Source: Conservatibacter flavescens
Lineage (GTDB): Bacteria; Pseudomonadota; Gammaproteobacteria; Enterobacterales; Pasteurellaceae
Reading direction: 5' to 3'
Assembly: GCF_002795425.1 (NCBI RefSeq)
Contig: NZ_PHHA01000005.1
Span: 54,490 to 118,489 of the forward strand
Length of the DNA: 64,000 bases
Shown: positions 38,556 to 48,124 of the stretch, piece after piece
Layout: every line of letters starts with the position of its first letter
How positions within the stretch are numbered: the stretch's first letter is position 1
Program-made: the position numbers and the translations under genes
The notes under the pieces: generated by a model
Seen by the model: only the letters and a program-made list of their open reading frames with translations
What the model was told of the DNA's origin: nothing
Database searches by the model: none

Positions 38556-40151
38556 ATGGCTTTTATTTTAAGTGTTTTTCCAATTATCTTGTTAATTTAC
38601 TTAATGGTAAAACGTAATGCTCTCCCCTCCTATGTTGCATTACCTTGGATCGCTGCTTTAGTATTATCCATTCAACTTTTCTATTTTGGTACAGATATTT
38701 CAACGATTAGTGCCAACATCGCAGCAGCGATTGTCGATGTTCAAACCCCTATTACCGTTATTTTTGGTGCGATTTTGTTTAATCGTTTTTCCGAAATCTC
38801 AGGCGTCACCGATGTATTACGTAAATGGTTAGGTAACATAAACCCTAACCCTGTGGCACAATTAATGATTATTGGTTGGGCATTTGCCTTTATGATTGAA
38901 GGTGCTAGTGGCTTCGGAACACCTGCAGCTATCGCCGCGCCAATTCTAGTGGGCTTAGGTTTTAATCCTATTAAAGTCGCTATTCTTGCACTTATTATGA
39001 ACTCTGTTCCAGTCTCATTTGGTGCAGTTGGAACACCGACTTGGTTCGGTTTTGGCCCATTACAACTTGCTGAAGATCAAATCTTACAAATTGGCGCAAT
39101 CACCGCTTTTATCCATAGTATCGCGGCATTAATTATTCCCGTCCTTGCCCTACGTGTGCTTGTCAGCTGGAATGATATTCGCAAAAATCTGCTCTTCATT
39201 TATATCAGTATTTTTGCTTGCGTGATACCTTATTTCTTATTAGCTCAAGTTAACTATGAATTCCCATCATTAGTTGGTGGCGCCATTGGTCTACTTGCTT
39301 CTATTTTTGTTGCAAACCGTAACATTGGTTTAGAAAAGGTTGAAAATAACCTAGATAAGAATGCGGTAACTAAAGGTCAAGTCATCAAAGCATTATTCCC
39401 AACAGGTATGTTAATTGCCATTTTGATTGTGACCCGTATTCACCAATTAGGCTTAAAACAACTCATGAACGATGCAACAACATGGTTTTCTACCCAATTA
39501 GGTTCTCTTGGGCAATTTGAAATTAGCTACGGGCTAATCTTCAGCTTAAAAGAAATTTTTGGCACCAATGTTAGTGCAAGTTATAAATTATTATATGTCC
39601 CCGCTCTAATCCCATTTGTGATTACTGTATTAATTGCTATCCCAATTTTTGCGCTGTCAGCAAACAAAGTGAAAGATATTTTTAGCGGTAGCTTTAAACA
39701 AAGTAAAAATCCATTTTTCGCTTTAGTTGGCGCATTGATCATGGTTAAACTCATGCTGGTTGGGGGCGATCATTCTATGGTAAAAATCATTGGCCAAAAC
39801 TTTGCACAAGCTACCGGTGAATATTGGACCTTCTTCTCTTCTTATTTAGGTGCGGTAGGTTCATTCTTTTCTGGTTCAAATACCGTATCCAACTTAACTT
39901 TTGGTAGTGTTCAGCTTTCCACTGCGGAAACAACCGGTTTATCCGTTTCTCTCATTCTTGCACTCCAATCCGTTGGTGGGGCTATGGGGAATATGGTCTG
40001 TATTAATAATATCGTTGCGGTTAACTCGGTGTTAAATATAGCCAATAAAGAGGGTGAAATTATCAAAACAACCATCGTACCAATGATTATTTATGGCATT
40101 ATTGCTGCACTCTGTGCAATCTTCCTTGTTCCGTTGTTCTTTACCCTTTAA
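38556..40151 (+). CDS. lctP: L-lactate permease
   Basis: A 531-residue inner-membrane symporter of the LctP/GlcA family with about 12-14 helices. The conserved EGASGFGTPAAIAAPILVGLGFNP block (near 118-140) and the late SGSNTVSNLTFGSVQ and VGGAMGNMVCINNIVAV blocks are present. It imports lactate with protons. It precedes lutABC, separated by a strong hairpin, so the four genes form a lactate uptake and oxidation module with possible internal termination. No LutR/LldR regulator is encoded beside it. Confidence 0.95.
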   Translation: MAFILSVFPIILLIYLMVKRNALPSYVALPWIAALVLSIQLFYFGTDISTISANIAAAIVDVQTPITVIFGAILFNRFSEISGVTDVLRKWLGNINPNPVAQLMIIGWAFAFMIEGASGFGTPAAIAAPILVGLGFNPIKVAILALIMNSVPVSFGAVGTPTWFGFGPLQLAEDQILQIGAITAFIHSIAALIIPVLALRVLVSWNDIRKNLLFIYISIFACVIPYFLLAQVNYEFPSLVGGAIGLLASIFVANRNIGLEKVENNLDKNAVTKGQVIKALFPTGMLIAILIVTRIHQLGLKQLMNDATTWFSTQLGSLGQFEISYGLIFSLKEIFGTNVSASYKLLYVPALIPFVITVLIAIPIFALSANKVKDIFSGSFKQSKNPFFALVGALIMVKLMLVGGDHSMVKIIGQNFAQATGEYWTFFSSYLGAVGSFFSGSNTVSNLTFGSVQLSTAETTGLSVSLILALQSVGGAMGNMVCINNIVAVNSVLNIANKEGEIIKTTIVPMIIYGIIAALCAIFLVPLFFTL

Positions 40152-40166
40152 AATGAGACTACAAAA

Positions 40167-40192
40167 TGTAGGGCGAATCTGCTCGCCCTACA
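40167..40192 (+). terminator. Hairpin after lctP
   Basis: TGTAGGGCGA (40167-40176) pairs with TCGCCCTACA (40183-40192) around ATCTGC, followed by AAAAGAGG rather than T. It may be an RNA-stabilising or partial terminator element between lctP and lutA. Confidence 0.6.
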
Positions 40193-40268
40193 AAAGAGGT
40201 TTAGAGTAAATCCAATATGATTTACTCAAACAACTATAATGAATGTCGTTCTATCTTTGGGAGTGATT

Positions 40269-40997
40269 ATGAACGTAAATATTTATGTCACTTGTATTGC
40301 TGATGTTGTAAAAAGCGGAGTTGCTAAAAATACTGTGCTTTTACTGGAAAAATTAGGCTGCAATGTGATTTTTCTTGAAAAACAAGGTTGTTGTGGGCAA
40401 CCTGCACTAAACAGCGGCTACACTAAACAGGCTCTTGCTGGAATGAAAAACTTAGTAGAAACCTTTGAGGCCAATGACTATCCTATCGTTGCGCCAGCAG
40501 GCTCTTGTGTCTACGCAATTAAAAATTATGCTGAAGTATTCCAGCGTGAAGGTGAAAGCCAATGGGCTGCACGAGCTGAAAAAGTCGCAAATCGTTTCCA
40601 TGATCTTACTGATTTTATTGTGAATGTACTGGGTGTCACGAATGTTGGCGCCGCACTACCTGGTCGTGCTGTTTATCACCCATCATGCAGCCTCTTCCGC
40701 AAACTAGGTATTGTTAATGAACCTATCACTTTGCTTGAAAATGTTAAAGGCTTACAACTTTTACCTATTCACAATCAACAAACTTGTTGTGGATTTGGCG
40801 GCACATTTTCCGTAAAAATGGCGGAAATCTCTGGCGAAATGGTCAAAGAAAAAGTCGAGCATATTAACGAAGCTGAACCTGAATATTTAATTGGTGCGGA
40901 TGTAAGTTGCTTAATCAATATCGGTGGACGTCTCCATCGTGAGGGAAGCAAAATTAAAGTCATGCACATTGCCGAAGTCTTGATGCAGGGGGAATAA
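40269..40997 (+). CDS. lutA: Lactate utilisation protein LutA (YkgE)
   Basis: One of three subunits of the iron-sulfur L-lactate dehydrogenase complex that makes pyruvate. From ATG 40269 (GGGAGTG upstream; the longer reading from 40239 adds an untypical N-terminus) it has 242 residues. It holds two cysteine-rich CCG domains, with LEKQGCCGQPALNSGY in the first and HNQQTCCGFGGTFSVKMAEIS in the second, as in heterodisulfide reductase-like subunits. lutB follows after 3 nt. Confidence 0.95.
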   Translation: MNVNIYVTCIADVVKSGVAKNTVLLLEKLGCNVIFLEKQGCCGQPALNSGYTKQALAGMKNLVETFEANDYPIVAPAGSCVYAIKNYAEVFQREGESQWAARAEKVANRFHDLTDFIVNVLGVTNVGAALPGRAVYHPSCSLFRKLGIVNEPITLLENVKGLQLLPIHNQQTCCGFGGTFSVKMAEISGEMVKEKVEHINEAEPEYLIGADVSCLINIGGRLHREGSKIKVMHIAEVLMQGE

Positions 40998-41000
40998 GCG

Positions 41001-42413
41001 ATGTCATTAAAAACAAGTAACCTGTCTTTTAAAGATCGCGTAGACCATGAGGTCAATAATGATATTATGCGCAAAGCTGTCATCAAGGCACAAGAAACCA
41101 TCGGTACCAACCGTCAAAAAATGGTCGATGAGCTTGGTCATTGGGAAGAATGGCGCGATTTAGCTAAACAAATCCGTAACCATGTATTACAAAATATTGA
41201 TGCATACTTATATCAATTAAGTGAAAAAGTCACAGAAAATGGTGGTCATGTCTACTTTGCTGAAACCGCAGAACAAGCGACCGAATATATCCGCAAAGTC
41301 GCATTAGACAAAAATGCCAAAAAAATTGTCAAATCGAAATCTATGGTGACTGAAGAAATCGGCCTCAATCATGTTCTTGAACAAGAAGGCATGCAGGTAA
41401 TTGAAACCGATTTAGGAGAATATTTATTACAAGTTTCAGGAGATAAACCTTCTCATATCGTTGTACCCGCTATTCACAAAGATCGTCATCAAATTCGTAA
41501 AGACTTACATGAAAAACTCGGTTACGATGGCCCGGAAACACCTGAAGATATCACGTTATTTGTACGCAAAAAAATTCGTCAAGATTTTTTAGAAGCTGAT
41601 ATTGGTATTAGTGGTTGTAATTTTGCCGTTGCTGAAACTGGTAGTGTCTGTTTAGTGACCAATGAGGGGAATTTACGTTTAGCCACGACAGTCCCAAAAA
41701 CGCATATTGCGGTGATGGGCATGGAGCGCCTTGCTCCAACCTTTGAAGAAGTCGATGTGTTAATTACCATGTTAGCGCGCAGCGCGGTTGGTGCCAAATT
41801 AACCAGTTATAATACTTGGTTAACTGGCCCACGCCTCGAAGGGGAAACTGACGGGCCAGAAGAATTTCACTTAGTTATCGTTGATAACGGTCGGTCTGAT
41901 ATCATAGCCTCCGAGTTTAAAGAAGTGTTACGCTGTATTCGTTGTGGTGCTTGTTTAAATACTTGTCCTGCTTATCGCCAAATTGGGGGACATGGCTATG
42001 GTTCTATTTATCCAGGCCCAATTGGCTCTGTTATTTCACCATTATTAGGTGGCTATGATGAATTTAAAGAACTCCCTTATGCATGTTCTTTATGTACCGC
42101 ATGTAATTCAGTGTGCCCGGTAAAAATTCCTCTCGCACAACTTATTCTAAAACACCGAGAAGTGATGGCTCAAACAGGCAAAACACCCGCTATTGAACGT
42201 TTATCAATCTTCGGTTTTGGCCTGGCTAACTCGAATCCAGCATTATGGAAAATTGGAGTGAATGTTGGAGCAAAAGTCGCGAGTAAATTTATCAAAAATG
42301 GGAAAGCGCCTATTTCCATTGGTGCATTAGGAGAATGGACAAAAGCACGTGATTTACCACAACCTGATGGCGAAAGCTTCCGTCAATGGTTTAAAAATCG
42401 GGAGGCAAAATAA
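41001..42413 (+). CDS. lutB: Lactate utilisation iron-sulfur protein LutB (YkgF)
   Basis: A 470-residue subunit of the LutABC lactate oxidase. The N-terminal LUD domain (about 60-290) carries GISGCNFAVAETGSVCLVTNEGN. The following ferredoxin-like part has two 4Fe-4S motifs, CIRCGACLNTCPAY and CSLCTACNSVCPV, and a C-terminal helical region ends the protein. It is coupled to lutC by TAATG. It belongs to the lctP-lutABC module. Confidence 0.96.
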   Translation: MSLKTSNLSFKDRVDHEVNNDIMRKAVIKAQETIGTNRQKMVDELGHWEEWRDLAKQIRNHVLQNIDAYLYQLSEKVTENGGHVYFAETAEQATEYIRKVALDKNAKKIVKSKSMVTEEIGLNHVLEQEGMQVIETDLGEYLLQVSGDKPSHIVVPAIHKDRHQIRKDLHEKLGYDGPETPEDITLFVRKKIRQDFLEADIGISGCNFAVAETGSVCLVTNEGNLRLATTVPKTHIAVMGMERLAPTFEEVDVLITMLARSAVGAKLTSYNTWLTGPRLEGETDGPEEFHLVIVDNGRSDIIASEFKEVLRCIRCGACLNTCPAYRQIGGHGYGSIYPGPIGSVISPLLGGYDEFKELPYACSLCTACNSVCPVKIPLAQLILKHREVMAQTGKTPAIERLSIFGFGLANSNPALWKIGVNVGAKVASKFIKNGKAPISIGALGEWTKARDLPQPDGESFRQWFKNREAK

Positions 42414-43111
42414 TGAATCAACAAAATCGCGAAGACTTTTTAAATAAACTGGCTCAAAAGATGGGAAAAACGCGCTCTACAGTGCCAGAACCATTGACCG
42501 ATCTTGTCAATCACTATCCAGCAGAACGACTGACTCATCTCAGTCCTGCAGAGCTTTGCGAACAATTCGTAAACTCAGCGAAGACTGTTGGTGTCGACGT
42601 ATTAGAAGCAACGGAACAAAATGTTGCTGAGAAATTACTTGAGTTATGTGAGAAGTACGGTGGAGGCGATATTATAATCAATCAGGACTCTCGCCTAGAT
42701 GCGCTCGGTTTAACTCAAGCAGTCCAAAACCAGTACACCTGCTATATTTGGTCCCCACAAGCAGGTTACGCCAATATACAAGCGGCTGAAAAAGCAAATA
42801 TTGGCATTGTACATGCTGAATATGGATTAACGGAGTCAGGAGGTTTTGTTCTATTCTCCCAAAAAGAATATGGCCGTTCTGTTAGCTTGCTACCAGAAAA
42901 ATCTATTGTAATTCTGCGGAAAAGCCAAGTTGTTCCTCGTGTGGCTCAGGTAGCAAAAGTTCTACATGACAAAGCACAACAAGGTGAGCGCATGCCGTCC
43001 TGTATAAATATCATCTCAGGGCCAAGTTCTACTGCTGACATTGAATTAATTAAAGTCGTTGGAGTACATGGTCCTGTGGCACAAATTTATTTATTGATCG
43101 ACGATCTATAA
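42413..43111 (+). CDS. lutC: Lactate utilisation protein LutC (YkgG)
   Basis: A 232-residue LUD-domain protein, third subunit of the LutABC complex. Conserved family blocks are IGIVHAEYGLTESGGFVLFS and the C-terminal CINIISGPSSTADIELIKVVGVHGP. Its start overlaps the lutB stop by one base, so the subunits are made in balance. It is the last gene of the unit; a nested inverted repeat follows. Confidence 0.95.
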   Translation: MNQQNREDFLNKLAQKMGKTRSTVPEPLTDLVNHYPAERLTHLSPAELCEQFVNSAKTVGVDVLEATEQNVAEKLLELCEKYGGGDIIINQDSRLDALGLTQAVQNQYTCYIWSPQAGYANIQAAEKANIGIVHAEYGLTESGGFVLFSQKEYGRSVSLLPEKSIVILRKSQVVPRVAQVAKVLHDKAQQGERMPSCINIISGPSSTADIELIKVVGVHGPVAQIYLLIDDL

Positions 43112-43117
43112 TCTTAC

Positions 43118-43215
43118 ATACGGGTACATAGCCACATAGATTCATTTTGAGACAAAAGCAACGAACTTGAAAATGTCACAAAATGAATTTAACGGCATAT
43201 TACCCGTATCTTTTT
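43118..43215. terminator. Nested inverted repeat between lutC and ycgN
   Basis: Outer arms ATACGGGTA (43118-43126) and TACCCGTAT (43201-43209, followed by CTTTTTAAA) enclose inner arms ATTCATTTTGAGACA (43140-43154) and TGTCACAAAATGAAT (43174-43188). Together they form a cruciform-like element of about 92 bp at the meeting point of convergent genes. It is probably a terminator; the doubled structure is unusual. Confidence 0.6.
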
Positions 43216-43227
43216 AAACGTCATTTA

Positions 43228-43674
43228 TCATTTTTCAACATCAATGACAAATTCAAACCAATCAATAACCTCTTTTTCATGAATACCGTTAGAAATCATG
43301 ATATTGGCTTGCTTTACAGAATGTGTATTATGCGTGATTAAGGGGTGCCATTCAGGTAATGGTTTCCCTTCATATAATAGACGATAAGCGCAAGTAGTCG
43401 GTAACCAGCGAAAATCGGGCAAATTCTTTTTCGTTAATTTGGTACAATCCGGCTCAAGTTGAAAACGTTTCGAATATTGACCGCACTTTCCTGTTTCTAA
43501 ATCCAATAAATTACAGGCAATACGCGTATAATATAATTTTTGCCGCTTTCCTCGCCCCTCTATATATTTACGATAACAGCATTTTCCACAACCGTCACAA
43601 AGCGCTTCCCACTCTGCCTCGTTCATCTCTAACAAGGATTTATGTTGCCAAAAATAAGGTTCTAAATCTGCCAT
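43228..43674 (-). CDS. ycgN: YcgN family (UPF0260) cysteine-cluster protein
   Basis: A 148-residue protein of the UPF0260/YcgN group (zinc- or iron-sulfur-binding CxxCxxCC type). The cluster motif is CDGCGKCCYRK (residues 26-36), with further cysteines in ACNLLDLETGKCGQYSKRF and PDCTKL and a C-terminal WHPLITHN motif. The function is unknown. It is a single gene on the minus strand upstream of glnS, with a terminator between the two read from glnS. An uptake core lies inside it. Confidence 0.9.
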   Translation of the reverse strand: MADLEPYFWQHKSLLEMNEAEWEALCDGCGKCCYRKYIEGRGKRQKLYYTRIACNLLDLETGKCGQYSKRFQLEPDCTKLTKKNLPDFRWLPTTCAYRLLYEGKPLPEWHPLITHNTHSVKQANIMISNGIHEKEVIDWFEFVIDVEK

Positions 43675-43675
43675 A

Positions 43676-43700
43676 AAATAAAATGGGCGTATACACGCCC
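43676..43700 (-). terminator. Terminator of glnS (within the glnS-ycgN gap)
   Basis: GGGCGT (43685-43690) pairs with ACGCCC (43695-43700). Leftward it is followed by ATTTTATTTTA. It lies 22 nt past the glnS stop. Confidence 0.7.
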
Positions 43701-43721
43701 GCCTTAAAATAAAAATTGAGA

Positions 43722-45383
43722 TTAAAAGCCCTCTTTCAGGCTCACTGTCAAGTTAAAGACCAAATGCTCAGGTCGGCTATCACGATTATCCGCGCAATAA
43801 TATCCCTCTCTCTCAAACTGATAAGCTTGTTCAGGCTGAGCATTTGCCAAACTCTGCTCCACTATCCCATGCTTCACAATTAAAGATTCTGGATTAATCG
43901 CTGCCAAAATATCGTCTTCCGCGCCAGGATTTGCCATATTAAACAGACGGCTGTAAATACGGAATTCCGCTGGTAAATTGTCTGACGCTGATACCCATTG
44001 AATCACGCCTTTGACCTTACGGCCATCGGCAGGATTCTTGCCTAATGTATCCGGATCGTAAGTACAATATACACATACGATATTTCCATCTTGATCTTTT
44101 TCCACTCGCTCAGCCTTAATCACATAAGCATTACGCAAACGCACTTCTTTGCCTAAGACTAAACGTTTATATTGTTTATTCGCTTCTTCACGGAAATCAG
44201 CCTGATCAATAAAAATTTCGCGGCTAAACGGTAATTGTCGCTCACCTAACTCAGGGCGATTTGGGTGATTTGGCGCAGTAAGTATTTCCTTGTCACCAAA
44301 ATTTTCAATCACGACTTTCAATGGGTTTAACACGGCCATCGCACGTGGCGCATTCTGATTTAAATCATCACGTATACAAGATTCTAACGCACTAAACTCC
44401 ACGACATTATCTTGTTTAGTCACGCCAATACGACGACAAAACTCACGTAAGGAAGCCGGAGTATAGCCACGGCGACGTAAACCTGAAATCGTTGGCATAC
44501 GCGGATCGTTCCAACCATCTACAACGCCCTCTTCGACTAACTTCAACAACTTACGCTTAGATGTCAGAGTGCCTTCTAAGTTTAAACGTGAAAACTCATA
44601 TTGATGTGGAAGTGGTCGTTCAATAGAAATATTATCTAACACCCAATCGTATAAACGGCGATTATCTTGGAATTCCAAAGTACATAAAGAATGAGTGATT
44701 CGCTCAATGGCATCAGAAATACAATGGGTAAAGTCATACATTGGATAAATGCACCATTTATCCCCCGTTTGATGGTGGCTCGCAAATTTAATACGATAAA
44801 TGACAGGATCTCGCATAACCATAAACGGCGAAGCCATATCAATCTTCGCGCGTAGGCTCATTTTCCCTTCTTCCACTTCACCATTTTTCATTTTCTCAAA
44901 TAAGGCTAAGTTTTCTTCTATGGAACGATCACGATATGGGCTGTTTTTACCTGGTTCCGTTAATGTGCCACGATATTCCCGCATTTGCTCAGGAGATAAC
45001 TCATCAACATAAGCCAAACCTTTCTCAATTAATTCAATGGCATAGCCATATAGTTGGTCGAAGTAATCAGAGGCATAACGCGGCTCCCCCTCCCATTTAA
45101 AACCTAACCATTCCACATCGGCTTTAATTGAATCTACATATTCCACATCTTCTTTTACAGGATTCGTATCATCAAAGCGTAAATTACATTTGCCCTCATA
45201 ATCTTGAGCAATCCCAAAATTCAAGCAAATAGATTTAGCATGACCAATATGTAAATAGCCGTTTGGCTCAGGCGGGAAACGAGTATAGACATTTTGATGC
45301 TTGCCAGAGACAAGATCTTCATCAATAATTTGGCGAATAAAATTTGTCGGTTTATGCTCAATTTCAACAGATTCAGTAGTCAT
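43722..45383 (-). CDS. glnS: Glutaminyl-tRNA synthetase
   Basis: A class I synthetase that charges tRNA-Gln. Starting at ATG 45383 gives 553 residues beginning [10 protein letters not shown], matching the H. influenzae start as I recall; a second ATG four codons upstream is possible. The ATP-binding signature is [15 protein letters not shown], the KMSKS-like loop is LTSKRKLL, and the conserved [16 protein letters not shown] and [17 protein letters not shown] blocks are present. The protein ends [13 protein letters not shown]. It is a single gene. Confidence 0.98.
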   Translation of the reverse strand: MTTESVEIEHKPTNFIRQIIDEDLVSGKHQNVYTRFPPEPNGYLHIGHAKSICLNFGIAQDYEGKCNLRFDDTNPVKEDVEYVDSIKADVEWLGFKWEGEPRYASDYFDQLYGYAIELIEKGLAYVDELSPEQMREYRGTLTEPGKNSPYRDRSIEENLALFEKMKNGEVEEGKMSLRAKIDMASPFMVMRDPVIYRIKFASHHQTGDKWCIYPMYDFTHCISDAIERITHSLCTLEFQDNRRLYDWVLDNISIERPLPHQYEFSRLNLEGTLTSKRKLLKLVEEGVVDGWNDPRMPTISGLRRRGYTPASLREFCRRIGVTKQDNVVEFSALESCIRDDLNQNAPRAMAVLNPLKVVIENFGDKEILTAPNHPNRPELGERQLPFSREIFIDQADFREEANKQYKRLVLGKEVRLRNAYVIKAERVEKDQDGNIVCVYCTYDPDTLGKNPADGRKVKGVIQWVSASDNLPAEFRIYSRLFNMANPGAEDDILAAINPESLIVKHGIVEQSLANAQPEQAYQFEREGYYCADNRDSRPEHLVFNLTVSLKEGF

Positions 45384-45467
45384 TTTTCTTTTCATCTCTT
45401 ATTTTAATTTATTTTTCTCATTCTACACTGTTTGGGCTAATAACAAAAGTGCGGTCAGTTTTATCCA

Positions 45468-46676
45468 TTAATTTCGTACAACTTTGGCCTCTTTGACGAA
45501 TAAATGACAAATAGCCGCAAAAAAGGCGAGAACACAATCTAAGTACCACATATAAGTATAATCTCCTGTTTCTACCATACTTAAACCACCCCAATAAGCA
45601 CCAAAGAAAGCGCCAATTTGATGGCTCAACAAAGTCAGTCCAAACAAAGTACCAAGATAACGTACACCAAAAGATTTAGCAATTAATGCAGCGGTTGGGG
45701 GGACTGTTGCTAACCAACTCAAGCCTAAACCAATAGCAAATAAATAAAATGTCAATTCTGTTTTAGGCATGAGTAAATACACAATATTTAATATTCCCCG
45801 TGAAGCATACATCCAAAATAAGATATAAGTACTACGCCAACGACCGACACACCACCCCACCACTAAACTGCCAATGACATTTGCGATCCCTATAATCGCT
45901 AACGTCCATGCAGCGACCTCAGCTGTTAATCCCTGTAAAGACACTTCCATAGGTAAATGAGTAACTAAAAATGCCACATGGAAACCGCAAGTTGCAAAAC
46001 TCAAATGTAACAAAATATAAGTACGGGAACGAAAAGCCATCAATATTGTTTGTTTAAAGCTTTGTTCTCCTGACATTGACGTGTCAAAGTGCGGTTGAAA
46101 TTTCACATTTTTTGTCAGATATTTCCCCAAAGGCAAAGTAGCAAATGCTGTCAATGCCAGCATATATAATGCACCTATCCAGCCAAACATGGGGGAATGG
46201 ATAAATGCCTGAGTAAAAGGAGAAAAAATAAATTGGCCAAATGATCCGCCTGCGTTTAAAATTCCAGAAGCCGTGCCGCGTTGTTGTAAACTAGTTTGCT
46301 GGGCGACCTGTCCCATTAATACAGAAAAACTCCCAGCTCCAGCCCCAAAAGCGACCATCAGCCCCAGTGTTAAAATAATCCCCCATGAGCTCAGTAAAAA
46401 CGGCGTTATGACTAACCCGATAACTAATAACATACCTCCCCAACAAATAACTTTCCATGCACCATAACGATCGGCTATAGCTCCTGTAATGGGCTGTGAC
46501 ACGCCCCACATTAACTGCATAGTTGCCATGGCCAAACTGACATCTACAATATTTAATCCAGCTTCTGTCAAAGGCGAAACAAATAATCCCATCGACATTC
46601 GAATACCTGATGTAATCATTAAAATAAGGGCTGCGGCAAATACAATGCTCCAAACCTTACGCTGAATTAGTCCCAT
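45468..46676 (-). CDS. MFS transporter (monocarboxylate/oxalate-formate-like)
   Basis: A 402-residue inner-membrane carrier with 12 predicted helices in two halves. The loop after helix 2 has GAIADRYGAWKV, the MFS motif A (G-x-x-x-D-R-x-G). The pattern VAFGAGAGSFSVLMGQVAQQ and the second-half CVGRWRSTYIL fit the OFA/monocarboxylate porter side of the superfamily. The substrate cannot be told. It is a single gene facing glnS on the same strand, divergent from macA. Confidence 0.85.
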   Translation of the reverse strand: MGLIQRKVWSIVFAAALILMITSGIRMSMGLFVSPLTEAGLNIVDVSLAMATMQLMWGVSQPITGAIADRYGAWKVICWGGMLLVIGLVITPFLLSSWGIILTLGLMVAFGAGAGSFSVLMGQVAQQTSLQQRGTASGILNAGGSFGQFIFSPFTQAFIHSPMFGWIGALYMLALTAFATLPLGKYLTKNVKFQPHFDTSMSGEQSFKQTILMAFRSRTYILLHLSFATCGFHVAFLVTHLPMEVSLQGLTAEVAAWTLAIIGIANVIGSLVVGWCVGRWRSTYILFWMYASRGILNIVYLLMPKTELTFYLFAIGLGLSWLATVPPTAALIAKSFGVRYLGTLFGLTLLSHQIGAFFGAYWGGLSMVETGDYTYMWYLDCVLAFFAAICHLFVKEAKVVRN

Positions 46677-46830
46677 ACTTTCTTTATTTCCCGATAAAAA
46701 TTTTGTAAAAATGACCGCTCTTTAGAGCGATTAAAAGCTTGCTCACTCTTATCCTTATCTTAATGTAAGAAAATGAAAAGATGAATGTTTAAAGTAGTAT
46801 TTTTCCTATTTAATGCTAAAATCACCGCAA

Positions 46831-46844
46831 AATGAACGTTCATT
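46831..46844. promoter_or_regulatory. 14-bp perfect palindrome upstream of macA (possible TetR-type operator)
   Basis: AATGAACGTTCATT is a perfect palindrome, extended on one side by a repeated CATTCATT. It lies 88 nt before macA and 155 nt before the divergent MFS gene. The shape fits a TetR/AcrR-family operator, common for efflux genes, but no regulator gene lies beside it. Confidence 0.45.
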
Positions 46845-46931
46845 CATTTTTCATGATATATCATTAATATTTTATTAAGGAAAGCAATATAATCTCGTCA
46901 GCATTCAGCATGACGGAATTTCGGGGATTTT

Positions 46932-48107
46932 ATGAAGAAAAAAGGTTTATTACTCTTGGTTGCACTCATCGTGTTAATCGGTGGTGGCTTTTACTATTTC
47001 AACCAAAATAATGACCAAACACCCACATTTTTAACTGAAGATGTGTTACGTGGTGATGTAGAAAAATCAGTTATCGCCACAGGTTCTATAGAAAGCTCTA
47101 ATAAAGTTGATGTTGGCGCACAAGTCTCTGGTAAAATTACCAAACTCTATGTCAAGCTTGGACAAGAAGTTAAAGCGGGCGATATGATCGCTGAAATTGA
47201 CTCAACCACACAAACCAACAATTTAAACACAGCTAAAGCTACGCTTGCCAGCTATCAGGCGCAATTAAAAGCGAAACAAACCGCATATAATATTGCTCAA
47301 TCAAGCTACAATCGTTTAAATCAACTCTACAAACAACGGGCGACCACACTCGATAGCCTCAATTCTGCTAAAAATACCCTAGATTCAGCTAAGGCGGAAA
47401 TGGATGCGTTAACAGAAGACATTAAACGCGCAGAAATTGAAGTCAACACCGCTGAGACTAATGTCAATTATACTAAAATCACCTCGCCAATCGACGGGAC
47501 AATTATCTCTACCCCAATTTCAGAAGGGCAAACGGTCAATTCTAACCAAACTTCACCGACAATTGTCACAGTGGCTAATTTAGATAAAATGCTAATTAAA
47601 CCGGAAATATCTGAGGGCGATATTACTAAAGTACAAGCGGGACAAGCCGTAAGCTTTACGATTTTATCTGACAACTCAACCCGCTATGAAGCGATTATTG
47701 ATAGTGTGGATCCAGCAACAACGAGTATTACCGATGGCACAACAACGAGTTCAAGCAACACTTCCTCCCCGACTAACGCGGTTTATTATTATGCCAATAT
47801 GTATGTCGATAATCCAAAACGCGTGTTACGTATTGGCATGACGACTGAAAACACCATCAAAATAGCACAAGCGAAAGATGTATTAACCGTCTCGAATATG
47901 GCCTTACAACAACGTGATGGTCAGTATTTTGTCAATGTGCTTAATGCAAAGAATCAAGTTGAATATCGCCCCGTTGAAATTGGGGTCCAAGATGATTTTA
48001 AAACAGAGATCAAATCAGGCTTAGTTGAAGGCGAAAAAGCAATTCTTTCACAAGTGGCACAAGGCGAACGCGTTGGCACTCAAATGCGTGGTCCAAGAAT
48101 TCTCTAA
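46932..48107 (+). CDS. macA: MacA-type efflux membrane fusion protein
   Basis: A 391-residue periplasmic adaptor with one N-terminal membrane anchor (residues 3-24). The lipoyl region is NKVDVGAQVSGKITKLYVKLGQEVKAGDMIAEIDS, then comes a coiled-coil hairpin with alternating A, K and Q (about 90-185) and a beta-barrel region ending in VEYRPVEIGVQDDFKTEIKSGLVEGEKAIL. MacA links MacB to an outer-membrane channel to expel macrolides, peptides or lipids. It is the first gene of a macA-macB-OMF cluster. Its stop lies 17 nt before macB. Confidence 0.93.
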   Translation: MKKKGLLLLVALIVLIGGGFYYFNQNNDQTPTFLTEDVLRGDVEKSVIATGSIESSNKVDVGAQVSGKITKLYVKLGQEVKAGDMIAEIDSTTQTNNLNTAKATLASYQAQLKAKQTAYNIAQSSYNRLNQLYKQRATTLDSLNSAKNTLDSAKAEMDALTEDIKRAEIEVNTAETNVNYTKITSPIDGTIISTPISEGQTVNSNQTSPTIVTVANLDKMLIKPEISEGDITKVQAGQAVSFTILSDNSTRYEAIIDSVDPATTSITDGTTTSSSNTSSPTNAVYYYANMYVDNPKRVLRIGMTTENTIKIAQAKDVLTVSNMALQQRDGQYFVNVLNAKNQVEYRPVEIGVQDDFKTEIKSGLVEGEKAILSQVAQGERVGTQMRGPRIL

Positions 48108-48118
48108 AAGTGCGGTGA
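48108..48118 (+). promoter_or_regulatory. Uptake sequence that supplies the macB ribosome-binding site
   Basis: The uptake core AAGTGCGGT (48108-48116) begins directly after the macA stop. Its GGT with the next two bases makes GGTGA, six nt before the macB ATG (48125). No other Shine-Dalgarno-like sequence is in the gap. Confidence 0.6.
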
Positions 48119-48124
48119 ATTTTG

